Assembly: GCA_902628335.1 (NCBI GenBank)
Contig: CACOMO010000004.1
Span: 1-64,000, forward strand
Length of the DNA: 64,000 nt
Direction of reading: 5' to 3'
From: an uncultured Gammaproteobacteria bacterium
GTDB lineage: Bacteria; Pseudomonadota; Gammaproteobacteria; GCA-002705445; GCA-002716945
Shown: piece after piece, positions 49,555 to 58,142 of the stretch
Numbering within the stretch: position 1 is the first letter of the stretch
Layout of the letters: each line of letters starts with the position of its first letter
Notes under the pieces: model-generated
Database searches by the model: none
Seen by the model: the letters and a program-made list of their open reading frames with translations, nothing else
What the model was told of the DNA's origin: nothing
Made by a program: the position numbers and the translations under genes

Positions 49555-51627
49555 ATGCCAAAGCAAACGCAGTTAGAGGATAATTCACTAGAAACTTTAC
49601 CTGGCGTTGGTAAAGTCACAAAAACAAAATTGCACAATCTTGGAATAAATAGGATCACTGACCTTTTATTATACCTACCAAATCAGTTAGTTGATAAAAC
49701 AAATATTTCAAATATCAATAAGATAAAGAATGGAGAAAAATGCTTATTCATTGGTGTAATTGATAGAATATTTTACACTAAAGGCTTTCAAAAAAACTTG
49801 ATCTTATCAATTTTGACCCAGTCAAAGAATATACAGGTCAAATTTATTCACAAGACAATAATTTTCAGACATTTAAAAGTTGGTGACAAAGTAAGAATAT
49901 TTGGAATTGTCCATACGAAATCTAATAAATATATTATGATCCACCCTGAGCTTGAACTTATTGATGATGAGGATAATCTTGAAAAAATAATTCCTTACTA
50001 CAATACACGTCGTCAAATATCACAAAATAAAATTAGAAAACTAATTAGATATGTTCTAGATTATCTACGTTTAAAAAATTCTGATGATATATTTGATATT
50101 GATACACTTAAATTATTTGATATGCCAAATCATCTTGATGCACTTGAAAATTGTCATTTCCCCTCTGCTAGCTCTTACGATGACGCATTGACTATATTCG
50201 AACAATCGAGGAAAAGATTTGTTTTGGAAGAAATAATTTCTAGAAATTTGAGAATTGCTGAGATAAATAAGAAATCTAGAAACAAACTGTCACATAAATT
50301 TAATTTTGACAAAAAAGACATAGAAAAATATATAAACTCCTTCCCTTTCGAATTAACCAAGTCTCAATACCACGCTGTTGATCTTGTATGTAATGACCTG
50401 TTACGGGATTATGCTTCATCTAGATTAATTCAAGGAGATGTTGGGTGTGGCAAAACAGTTGTAAGTGTAATCGGTGTTTATGCAACATATATGTCTAACT
50501 TACAGACTGCCTTTCTAGCACCAACAGAGCTACTTGTTGATCAGCATTATCATTACATCCAAAATTTATTTTCTGGAAAAAATATAAAAATAGCTTATCT
50601 AAAGAGCAGTATGTCAACAAAACTAAGAGATAAAACAATTAAATGTCTTAAGAGCGGGGATATTGATATAGTCATTGGTACACATTCGTTATTAAATTCG
50701 TCAGTCACATTTAAAAATTTAGGTCTATGCATCATTGACGAACAGCATAAATTCGGTATCAACCAGCGTTCTTCTCTTGTAAAAAACAGAGACTCTTCTG
50801 GTTTGCATCCACACGTAATCTACATGTCTGCTACACCGATACCCAGATCATTAGCATTGGTCCTATATCAGGGTTTGGATTACACGACTATTAAAGACAT
50901 GCCAAAGGGGCGGAAAGATGTCATTACAGAGCGAGTAGATTCAGATCAACGAACAATAATGTATTCTAAGATTAATGACCGCCTTCAAAGTGGAGAGCAA
51001 ATCTTTTGGGTATGTCCCGCAATAAATACAGGTGAATCCTCAGAACTAGAATCCGTTTATAGTACATATGATGTAATATCTAAAGTTTTTAAAGATTACA
51101 CTATCTCTGTTCTCCATGGTCAATTAGATGATGAAGTAGAGGCTGATACGATCAAAAAGTTTAGGGATGGGAAAATTGATATTTTAGTATGCACAACTGT
51201 GATTGAAGTTGGGGTAGATATTCCAAACGCAACATGTATTGTTATTGAAGACTCAGATAGATTTGGCTTATCACAATTACATCAACTTAGAGGAAGGGTA
51301 GGAAGATCCACACGTCAAGGGTTTTGTTTTATAACATGTAAATCTAAACTAAACGAAAATGCTGAGATGAGATTAAACTCATTATCTCTACATTCTAATG
51401 GTTTCAAAATTGCAGAAGAAGATTTGTCAATTAGAGGATCCGGTGATTTTTTTGGAAACAGGCAATCTGGACATTTAAATAATTTTAAATTAGCAACTTT
51501 ACAAGATTTTATTACAAACGTTGATATAATTAAAAATCTACAACTTAGAATATCTAATTTATCAGATATTACTAGAACTCAGTTGTTGAAACGTTGGCGT
51601 AATGAAGAAGAAAATTTAAAATTGTAA
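49555..51627 (+). CDS. recG: ATP-dependent DNA helicase RecG
   Basis: 690 residues: the N-terminal wedge/OB domain (LPGVGKVTKTKLHNLGI; about 60-150), then helicase motifs I GDVGCGKT near residue 297, II DEQHKFG near 396, III MSATPIPRSLA, and VI QLRGRVGRS near 580. It reverses stalled forks and branch-migrates junctions. Length is typical, the start is 3 bases after ridA, and ubiC starts one base after its stop codon. Confidence 0.97.
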   Translation: MPKQTQLEDNSLETLPGVGKVTKTKLHNLGINRITDLLLYLPNQLVDKTNISNINKIKNGEKCLFIGVIDRIFYTKGFQKNLILSILTQSKNIQVKFIHKTIIFRHLKVGDKVRIFGIVHTKSNKYIMIHPELELIDDEDNLEKIIPYYNTRRQISQNKIRKLIRYVLDYLRLKNSDDIFDIDTLKLFDMPNHLDALENCHFPSASSYDDALTIFEQSRKRFVLEEIISRNLRIAEINKKSRNKLSHKFNFDKKDIEKYINSFPFELTKSQYHAVDLVCNDLLRDYASSRLIQGDVGCGKTVVSVIGVYATYMSNLQTAFLAPTELLVDQHYHYIQNLFSGKNIKIAYLKSSMSTKLRDKTIKCLKSGDIDIVIGTHSLLNSSVTFKNLGLCIIDEQHKFGINQRSSLVKNRDSSGLHPHVIYMSATPIPRSLALVLYQGLDYTTIKDMPKGRKDVITERVDSDQRTIMYSKINDRLQSGEQIFWVCPAINTGESSELESVYSTYDVISKVFKDYTISVLHGQLDDEVEADTIKKFRDGKIDILVCTTVIEVGVDIPNATCIVIEDSDRFGLSQLHQLRGRVGRSTRQGFCFITCKSKLNENAEMRLNSLSLHSNGFKIAEEDLSIRGSGDFFGNRQSGHLNNFKLATLQDFITNVDIIKNLQLRISNLSDITRTQLLKRWRNEEENLKL

Positions 51628-51628
51628 A

Positions 51629-52156
51629 ATGAAATATATATATCTAGGTAATTGGAAAAGAGAAAAAAAGCTATATTCTCTAAATTATTCTACAAGACTT
51701 GCTGTCATCGATAACGAATCTTTGACAAAAAGATTATCCAGAGAAAAAGATAATAACTTCAGGATAAAAGTACAAGATCAACGTCTCGAGTACTCAAAGA
51801 GTATAAACGAATTTATTGATTGTGTTCAAGCTAGAAGCATAGGTGTTTATCGAAGTGTAAGATTAGAATCAAAAGGTTTCAAAAATGTCTACGCTAAGTC
51901 ATTCTTACCTGTTAAATCACTTAAAGGTAAAGAAAGGTATATAAGAATACTAGGCTCAAGATCGTTGGGATCATATTTTTTAAATACAAAAAGATTTAGA
52001 AAAGTCAAAATATCATACTCTATTAAGAGTGACTATGTCCATAGGTTAATTGCCTACAAGAATAGGTCAGGATTTATTTACGTAGACGAGATATTTCCTA
52101 TCAATTTCACAAACAAGAGTATAAATTTATTTCAAGCTAGAAGAAAAAGAAGATAG
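51629..52156 (+). CDS. ubiC: Chorismate lyase (UbiC-like)
   Basis: 175 residues, divergent but with the UbiC pattern: DNESLTKRL near the N-terminus, the Arg in VYRSVRLES near residue 75, GSRSLGSYFL near 108 (product-site loop) and FIYVDEIFP near 155 with the catalytic Glu. It makes 4-hydroxybenzoate and pyruvate from chorismate, first committed step of ubiquinone. No ubiA is adjacent. The protein is unusually basic. Its 3' end runs 30 bases under the HAD gene on the other strand. Confidence 0.8.
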   Translation: MKYIYLGNWKREKKLYSLNYSTRLAVIDNESLTKRLSREKDNNFRIKVQDQRLEYSKSINEFIDCVQARSIGVYRSVRLESKGFKNVYAKSFLPVKSLKGKERYIRILGSRSLGSYFLNTKRFRKVKISYSIKSDYVHRLIAYKNRSGFIYVDEIFPINFTNKSINLFQARRKRR

Positions 52157-52771
52157 ATCATTAAAGCACGGCATATCTTTATAATTCAAAGAATCTCCTA
52201 TTAGTATTGATCTAAGTCCTGCGTGATATGCAGATTTAACATTATCTATTGTATCTTCAATCAATATAGATTTGTTATAATCTATGCCTAATTTATTCCT
52301 TAATATAAACCAAAATGGAATCTCTTCTTTAACATGTCTTAATTCATGAGAGCAAATTAACATCTTAAAATAATTCATCAACGGGAATTTTTGCATTTTT
52401 ATATTAAGAGTTTTTCTGTGTGCATTAGTTACTAAATATAAATTCTTATCGTTGTGATATTTATCCAAAAACTCAACTGCTCCTTTTTTGAGTTTTATTC
52501 TATTTATCATATCATCAGAGAGTTTCTCTTTCTCCACGTCTAGGCCAAGCATGTTAGACCAATAATCTAAATCGTACCAATCTTTATTACCTTTTTTAAA
52601 GTTGAACAGTGTATGTGTAATTTTAATCGCTTGGTCAGTGTCGATTGATTTTAATTCAGCATATTTTAGGGGAATATGCTTTTGCCAGAAATAGTTATCA
52701 TACTCCGTGTCAAGCAGTACACCATCCATATCTATAAGTATGTTTTCAAGTCCTTTAAAATCCATCATATA
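52127..52771 (-). CDS. yrfG: HAD nucleotidase, GMP/IMP type (YrfG-like)
   Basis: 214 residues of HAD subfamily I. Motif I is LIDMDGVLLDTEYDNYFW, the long version typical of YrfG; motif II is LVTNAHR near residue 115; motif IV is LIEDTIDNVKSA near 176. It hydrolyses GMP and IMP. The ATG at 52771 (MMDFKGL) gives the usual 12 residues before the nucleophile; the frame is open to 52801. It is divergent from nudE, another nucleotide hydrolase, as in many gammaproteobacteria. Confidence 0.88.
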   Translation of the reverse strand, partial: YMMDFKGLENILIDMDGVLLDTEYDNYFWQKHIPLKYAELKSIDTDQAIKITHTLFNFKKGNKDWYDLDYWSNMLGLDVEKEKLSDDMINRIKLKKGAVEFLDKYHNDKNLYLVTNAHRKTLNIKMQKFPLMNYFKMLICSHELRHVKEEIPFWFILRNKLGIDYNKSILIEDTIDNVKSAYHAGLRSILIGDSLNYKDMPCFNDLSSFSSSLK

Positions 52772-52810
52772 TACTGTATCATCATTTATACAATTAGACA
52801 TCCACTACAA

Positions 52811-53347
52811 ATGCCAAAAATAAAAAATAGAAAGATAATATCACGGACAGATCTCTTCAGAATTGATAAATTTAATATAAAATTTGACAACAATCAAGTT
52901 CGAGATTATGAGGTCATCTGTGGAACTGGCCAAGGTGCGGTCATGATTATACCTGTATTAGATGACGAGATTATTTTTATAAGAGAGTATGCAGCAGCGA
53001 TTGATGATTATTCATTATCATTACCTAAAGGTAAAATTGATGAGGGTGAAACTGTAATTGAGGCTGCAAATAGAGAACTTCAAGAAGAAATTGGATACAA
53101 GTCATCTGATATCAAATTTTTATACCTTTTAGATCTTGCCCCAGGTTATGTGAATCATAAAACAAATATTGTAATTGCCAGATCGTTATCAGAATCAAAG
53201 CTCATTGGAGATGAGCCCGAACCATTGGATGTAATTAGATGTAAAATAAATAACTTAAGTAGTTTTTTGTCAAGCGAAAAAAATATAGATTCAAGAGTTT
53301 TATCTTCTATTTATATTTTAAAGGAATTTACTGATGATTTTGGATAA
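52811..53347 (+). CDS. nudE: ADP compounds hydrolase NudE
   Basis: 178 residues with a complete Nudix box from GKIDEGETV to RELQEEIG near residues 76-98. NudE hydrolyses ADP-ribose, NADH and Ap3A. The N-terminus and the AAAIDDYSLSLPKGK segment fit the family. The ATG at 52811 is chosen; the frame is open further upstream but across a divergent promoter region. It overlaps cysQ by 14 bases, and the nudE-cysQ pair is conserved in gammaproteobacteria. Confidence 0.92.
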   Translation: MPKIKNRKIISRTDLFRIDKFNIKFDNNQVRDYEVICGTGQGAVMIIPVLDDEIIFIREYAAAIDDYSLSLPKGKIDEGETVIEAANRELQEEIGYKSSDIKFLYLLDLAPGYVNHKTNIVIARSLSESKLIGDEPEPLDVIRCKINNLSSFLSSEKNIDSRVLSSIYILKEFTDDFG

Positions 53348-54140
53348 TTCTTTTTTTATAGACAATATTGAAAGTATAAAAAAAATATGTATTGAAGCAG
53401 GCTCTACTCAGATAATGTATCAAGATAAATTTTTGGAAGTTCAATCGAAAACTGACAAAACACCCCTTACTAAAGTGGATCTAATGTCACATGTAATAAT
53501 AGTTAAGGGTCTCAGCGCACTTGATGCAAATATTCCAGTAGTTTCAGAGGAAGGTTTTGAAAAAAATATTATTTTTGATGACTTCTGGATTGTAGACCCA
53601 CTTGATGGCACGAGGAATTATATAAATAAGGGAGATAACTATTGCGTTAACATTGCTTTCATCAGTGGTAATTTCCCAGTATTTGGTGCAATTTATATTC
53701 CTTCAACAAAAGAGTTTTTTTATGCTATCCATGGAGAAGGTGCTCATTACGTATTAAATGGTAAGTCACGAAAGTTAAATGTAACCAATTCTTTGAATAA
53801 TACAGTTTTCACAAGTTCAGAAATGAACCCAAGGAAACTAGAGACGTTAGCTGGACTTATCAAAAACATTGAAATAATAAAAATATCAAGTGCCATAAAG
53901 TTTGGTTACATAGCTAAAGGTTTAGGTAATTTTTACCCAAGATTCGGGCCAACATATGAATGGGATACTGCCGCGGGTCAGTGTATTGTCGAAGAATCAG
54001 GTGGTAGAGTCGTGGATCGTAATTTATCCAGATTATCTTACAATAAAAATAAGCAATATCTCAACAAAGAATTTTTTGCTTTCACAGGAGACCAACATTT
54101 TTGGGAAGAAGTGATCACTCGTCTGCTCCAGGTTTCGTAA
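53334..54140 (+). CDS. cysQ: 3'(2'),5'-bisphosphate nucleotidase CysQ
   Basis: 268 residues of the inositol monophosphatase superfamily. Metal-binding Glu is in VVSEEGF near 62, the WIVDPLDGTRNY motif near 83, and EWDTAAGQCIVEESGG near 206 gives the second Asp. CysQ removes PAP formed in sulfate assimilation. It overlaps nudE by 14 bases. Its last 26 bases lie under the small leftward gene. Confidence 0.92.
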   Translation: MILDNSFFIDNIESIKKICIEAGSTQIMYQDKFLEVQSKTDKTPLTKVDLMSHVIIVKGLSALDANIPVVSEEGFEKNIIFDDFWIVDPLDGTRNYINKGDNYCVNIAFISGNFPVFGAIYIPSTKEFFYAIHGEGAHYVLNGKSRKLNVTNSLNNTVFTSSEMNPRKLETLAGLIKNIEIIKISSAIKFGYIAKGLGNFYPRFGPTYEWDTAAGQCIVEESGGRVVDRNLSRLSYNKNKQYLNKEFFAFTGDQHFWEEVITRLLQVS

Positions 54141-54264
54141 TTGAGTCATAATAAGCCTGCTTATTTAACTTTTTGAGGATACTATATTTTCCAAATTTCC
54201 CTCTATTCCATGTGGTAAGCTTTGCTTCATACGATTTAACTTTTTTTCTTGATTTAACCGTCAT
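54115..54264 (-). CDS. Small basic protein (49 residues), unknown
   Basis: A leftward frame in the cysQ-ccmC gap: MTVKSRKKVKSYEAKLTT, then WNRGKFGKYSILKK, ending DSITKPGADE. Lys and Arg make up about a third of it and it is hydrophilic throughout. The WNRGKFGKY part faintly recalls small ribosome-associated proteins such as bTHX, but I would not claim it. TATAAT boxes lie 2 and about 20 bases upstream; no Shine-Dalgarno. Reasons to believe it: natural AT-rich codons and a gap otherwise unexplained. It overlaps cysQ by 26 bases. Confidence 0.45.
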   Translation of the reverse strand: MTVKSRKKVKSYEAKLTTWNRGKFGKYSILKKLNKQAYYDSITKPGADE

Positions 54265-54284
54265 ATATTATAAATCTTTTGTGT

Positions 54285-54290
54285 TATTAT
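54285..54290 (+). promoter_or_regulatory. Extended -10 element upstream of ccmC
   Basis: TGTTATTAT (54282-54290) is an extended -10, 17 bases before the ccmC ATG. No -35 hexamer is evident. The opposite strand of the same region carries TATAAT boxes for the small leftward ORF, so this is a crowded divergent promoter. Confidence 0.45.
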
Positions 54291-54307
54291 AGTTAAAAAT
54301 TGTCGCT

Positions 54308-55033
54308 ATGATAAGAAAATTACTAGAAAATATATCACCGAAAAAATTCTACTTGTTTTCAAGTTTTATTATTCCCTGGACATTGATTATTTCAATAGGA
54401 TTGATCAGTTATGGGCTTTACCACGGTTTATTCATCGCACCAGCAGATTATCAACAAGGTGAGGCATTCAGAATTATGTATGTACACGTTCCAAGTGCTT
54501 GGTTATCACTGTTCGCTTATTCTGTTCTTTTTTTTTCTGCAGTCATATCTTTAATTTGGAGAATAAAAATTTTTGAGATAATAGCTATCTCCTCTGCTAA
54601 AATTGGAGCTCTTTTTACATTTCTTGCTCTTGTAACTGGTGCAGTTTGGGGAAAGCCTATGTGGGGCACTTGGTGGGTCTGGGATGCGAGACTCACTTCT
54701 GAATTGATTCTTTTCTTCATCTACATATCAATAATTTTCTTATACAATTCATTTGATGACTTCAGAAAAGGCGCAAAAGCTGCAAATATTCTTGCAATTA
54801 TAGGTTTTGTTAATATACCTATTATCCATTTTTCAGTAGAATGGTGGAACACCCTTCATCAGGGTCCTTCTGTCATGAAATTTAGCTCACCTTCTATAGC
54901 ATATGAAATGTTGTACCCTTTAATATTTACTAGTCTGGGTTTTACATTTTACTTCATCACTGCGCTATTACTATCAGCAAGAAACACTCTCATTAAACGA
55001 GAGCATAAAAGCTCTTGGGTCCAATCAATCTAG
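54308..55033 (+). CDS. ccmC: Heme exporter/handling protein CcmC
   Basis: 241 residues, six membrane helices. The tryptophan-rich periplasmic WWD domain is present as WGTWWVWDARLTSEL near residue 120, flanked by the heme-ligand histidines in VHVPSAW (near 60) and HFSVEWWNTLHQ (near 180). It loads heme on CcmE in system I cytochrome c maturation. Unusually it faces ccmB tail to tail (9-base overlap) rather than following it. Confidence 0.95.
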   Translation: MIRKLLENISPKKFYLFSSFIIPWTLIISIGLISYGLYHGLFIAPADYQQGEAFRIMYVHVPSAWLSLFAYSVLFFSAVISLIWRIKIFEIIAISSAKIGALFTFLALVTGAVWGKPMWGTWWVWDARLTSELILFFIYISIIFLYNSFDDFRKGAKAANILAIIGFVNIPIIHFSVEWWNTLHQGPSVMKFSSPSIAYEMLYPLIFTSLGFTFYFITALLLSARNTLIKREHKSSWVQSI

Positions 55034-55693
55034 GCTTAGTCTCAATGATTTTAGGCATGCAGTTGGAGTAATAAGAAGAAATAACAGAAAAATAATACTC
55101 AAGAAAATAATCTCTGATGCAAAATTCATTTGTAAGAAAGAGTTATTTACGGCACTTGTGCCGAATATTAAAATTGGGACATATAATGGTAGAACTATAA
55201 TAGCTAATAGTAATTTTCCTCGTTTTAGTGAAAGTGTTAATGCTGCTGCTACAGACCCTATTAAGCTCATTGTTGGTGTTCCGATTAGCAGACTCAAGAA
55301 CAGTATAAGTGTCGTTTGATAGTCAATACCTAATAGAAGTGAAATAAATGGAGATATAATGACTACAGGCAGCGTAGTCAATAGCCAGTGACTAAAAACT
55401 TTAGCAACAATAACTGATTCATGAAAACTATTTGCTGAGATTAAATAATCAAGTGTTCCATCCTCATAATCTTCTCTAAAGATTGACTCTAAATTAAGAA
55501 CAGAAACAAGCAAGCAAGAAAGCCAAATCATTAAAGGTGTTAGCTCAATTATTAAATTTCTTGAAATATAACTAATTGAAATATTGAAAAATAAAATAAT
55601 AATTAACAGGTACATTATTGGCATTAACGCCTCATAACCAGACCTACTAGCTATCTTAAATTCCTTGATTAAAATTTTATTGAATTCTTCCAT
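55025..55693 (-). CDS. ccmB: Heme exporter protein CcmB
   Basis: 222 residues with six membrane helices, the permease of the CcmABCD complex that releases holo-CcmE. The REDYEDGTLDYLI segment near residue 72 and the FSHWLLTTLPVVI and LLIGTPTMSLIGSVAAAL segments are characteristic of CcmB. It overlaps ccmA by 17 bases. It converges on ccmC. Confidence 0.95.
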   Translation of the reverse strand: MEEFNKILIKEFKIASRSGYEALMPIMYLLIIILFFNISISYISRNLIIELTPLMIWLSCLLVSVLNLESIFREDYEDGTLDYLISANSFHESVIVAKVFSHWLLTTLPVVIISPFISLLLGIDYQTTLILFLSLLIGTPTMSLIGSVAAALTLSLKRGKLLLAIIVLPLYVPILIFGTSAVNNSFLQMNFASEIIFLSIIFLLFLLITPTACLKSLRLSLD

Positions 55694-56279
55694 CTTTTAA
55701 AAGAAAATTTTCCACATTTATGTGATCATATCTAAGAGTATCGTGACTGGTGATAATAATAGTTTTATTTTGTTGAATTGCTTCCACAAATGTTTTGTTT
55801 AGAATTATCTTTGCCTCTTCATCAAGAGCACTAAAAGGCTCATCTAGAATCCATACATCACTATCTAAAAGCAGAGTTCTCATTAGTGAAACTTTTTTTT
55901 GCAGACCATGAGAAAGATGCTTAACTAAAGTATCCTTGAATTTTGACATTTTGTACATCTCCAAAACTTCGTCTAGACCCCTTTTTTTATCTGTATTGTT
56001 ATTTTGTAAATCTAGTGCAAGGTTTTCGCTAACCGTCAAGTTTGTCTTTAAGCCATACTTGTGACCAACGTAAACTTGATTATTTGAATAGTTGACAACT
56101 TCGCCACTATCTATTTCAGATATTCCCGTTATCACCTTTAATAACGATGTCTTACCAGAGCCATTCGCCCCATAGATATTTAGAAAAGACTTCTCATTTA
56201 TATCTAGTGAAATATTATCAAGAATATTCCTATCATTTTTTTGGATTGTAAGATTTATTATTCTTATCACTACACTCAT
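55677..56279 (-). CDS. ccmA: Heme exporter ATP-binding protein CcmA
   Basis: 200 residues of the ABC ATPase family. Walker A is GANGSGKTS near residue 34, the signature LSHGLQKKVSL near 118 and Walker B VWILDEPFSALDEE near 141. It powers release of holo-CcmE from CcmC. The start at 56279 (MSVVIRIINL) lies just after the rraA stop; the frame also has an ATG at 56294. Unlike most ccm operons, no ccmD-H gene is in this window. Confidence 0.93.
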   Translation of the reverse strand: MSVVIRIINLTIQKNDRNILDNISLDINEKSFLNIYGANGSGKTSLLKVITGISEIDSGEVVNYSNNQVYVGHKYGLKTNLTVSENLALDLQNNNTDKKRGLDEVLEMYKMSKFKDTLVKHLSHGLQKKVSLMRTLLLDSDVWILDEPFSALDEEAKIILNKTFVEAIQQNKTIIITSHDTLRYDHINVENFLLKDGRIQ

Positions 56280-56280
56280 T

Positions 56281-56760
56281 TTAAACAATTTCATTTTTAC
56301 GGATTATTATCCCGTCTTGATCTGAATAAGCATAGTAACCCTCTTTAAAAAGAACATTTGCAAATTTTAGATCTTTTCCAAATTCACCAATATTTTTTTT
56401 CTCACTTTTTAATGGCATAGTATCAAGTGCTTTAATACCAATATTGATTGTCGATATAATTTCGGAGTCTCTTATGCAACCATGTATGATAAAACCTGAC
56501 CATCCATTATCACTGGCTTTCTGTGCTAGATTATCACCAAGTAATGCACATTTTTTTGACCCATTGCCATCAATTACCATTATGTCACCATTTACTTCTT
56601 CATCAATGAGTTTTTTCACATATGAATTGTCTTCTATCGCATTGACTGTTCTTATTTTTCCTTTAAACTTAGCTTTTTTACCATAAGACTTAAAAATATT
56701 CTCACAAATTTGAATGTCTCGATACTGATCGCAAATATCTGCTGTGTAGAAATCACTCAT
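56281..56760 (-). CDS. rraA: Regulator of ribonuclease E activity A (RraA)
   Basis: 159 residues. RraA binds RNase E and slows mRNA decay; the fold is a ring trimer. The GDNLAQKASDNGWSGFIIHG segment (two overlapping halves) and IRDSEII near residue 97 are the family core, and FADICDQY-type start is TADICDQYRD here. It overlaps ampG by 4 bases and precedes ccmA, which is not the usual neighbourhood. Confidence 0.93.
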   Translation of the reverse strand: MSDFYTADICDQYRDIQICENIFKSYGKKAKFKGKIRTVNAIEDNSYVKKLIDEEVNGDIMVIDGNGSKKCALLGDNLAQKASDNGWSGFIIHGCIRDSEIISTINIGIKALDTMPLKSEKKNIGEFGKDLKFANVLFKEGYYAYSDQDGIIIRKNEIV

Positions 56761-58139
56761 AGCTTTATTTCTCTTTTTAGTTTTCTAAGTATCATTAAAG
56801 CAGGAATCGCAATTAATGAACAGAAAACAAAGTATAATTCCCAGTCAAAAAATTCTACAAGATACCCCGAGAAACCTGAAAAGAGTGTTCTAGGCAGTGA
56901 CATCAATGCAGTCATTAGAGCAAATTGTGTTGCTGTGAATTGTTTGTTTGTCATATTCGCTATAAAAGCAAGGTATGCTGTATAACCCATTCCAGCTGCT
57001 AGGTTTTCCAATGATATTACAGTCATCAGGATATAGATATTATCTCCAACAATTGCAAGAAATGAGAAGCCTAGTGTGGCAATCGCTTGAAACACACCAA
57101 ACATAATTAATGACTGATAAAGGCCTATCTTCAGAGCTATCAAGCCTCCTGCGAACGCACCTATTAGAGTAGCAAATAGTCCAAAGATTTTAACAATAGT
57201 TCCGATCTCAGTTTTAGAAAAACCAATATCTAAATAAAAGTTAGTGCTGAGAGAATGCGCCATAGTGTCACCAATTTTGTATAAAAGTATGAAAAGTAAT
57301 ATCAGAATAGGAGTAAGAAAAATATTCTTTAGAACATTACGTCTTGTTATCTTTGATCGTTTATATCCATAATTGGTTGTATCACTGAATATATTCTTGG
57401 AGTTATGCGTAATTGCTAATCCATCTCTTACATGTTTTAGTCTGTCCGTTGCGATATTATTTATAGATGTATACCTGTCGAAAAATTCTATGAATGGTTT
57501 TACCACTGTTTCTAAAAAATTAGATGGACTGAAGCTACTCTTAGGCTCATCTGCGACAATAGTTATTAGCACACCATAAAGCATCACAAGAGACATGAAA
57601 GCATAAACCATTTGATATGACATATAATCAGCTAATATTAAACCACCGGCACCAGCTGCTAGTGCACCAATTCTATATCCAAGCACATACGCAGACGCAC
57701 CTAATGTCTGTTCTTCATCTGATAAAGATTCCCTTCTGTATGCGTCTATTACAATATCTTGAGAAGCAGATGAAAATGCTACAAGAACTGCTAAAATTGC
57801 AACATTTGTTGCATTCATAGTTGGGTCTGTCATTCCTAATCCAATGATTGTAATAATTAACAGTATTTGTGTTATTAGCATCCAGCTACGCCTTCTTCCA
57901 AAAGTTGATAAAGTTATACCATCAAATATTGGAGCCCAAAGAAATTTTAGTGAATACGGTAATCCAACCAGAGCAAACAGTCCTATTGTTGATTTTGATA
58001 TTCCTTCATCTGTTAACCATGCTTGTAAAAGAGTGATAGTTAATAATAAAGGTATACCTGAAACAAAACCCATAGACAATGTTATGAATATTTTTTTTTG
58101 AAAGTATGGATTAACTATTTCTATGAGATTCTTGAACAT
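56757..58139 (-). CDS. ampG: AmpG-type muropeptide permease (MFS)
   Basis: 460 residues, about twelve to fourteen membrane helices. The N-terminal GFVSGIPLLLTITLLQAWL and GLPYSLKFLWAPIFD are the AmpG signature; SQDIVIDAYRRE near residue 130 is also conserved. It imports GlcNAc-anhydroMurNAc peptides for peptidoglycan recycling. A large cytosolic loop lies near 210-265. It follows the crc-like gene by 3 bases and overlaps rraA by 4. Confidence 0.92.
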   Translation of the reverse strand: MFKNLIEIVNPYFQKKIFITLSMGFVSGIPLLLTITLLQAWLTDEGISKSTIGLFALVGLPYSLKFLWAPIFDGITLSTFGRRRSWMLITQILLIITIIGLGMTDPTMNATNVAILAVLVAFSSASQDIVIDAYRRESLSDEEQTLGASAYVLGYRIGALAAGAGGLILADYMSYQMVYAFMSLVMLYGVLITIVADEPKSSFSPSNFLETVVKPFIEFFDRYTSINNIATDRLKHVRDGLAITHNSKNIFSDTTNYGYKRSKITRRNVLKNIFLTPILILLFILLYKIGDTMAHSLSTNFYLDIGFSKTEIGTIVKIFGLFATLIGAFAGGLIALKIGLYQSLIMFGVFQAIATLGFSFLAIVGDNIYILMTVISLENLAAGMGYTAYLAFIANMTNKQFTATQFALMTALMSLPRTLFSGFSGYLVEFFDWELYFVFCSLIAIPALMILRKLKREIKL

Positions 58140-58142
58140 GTT

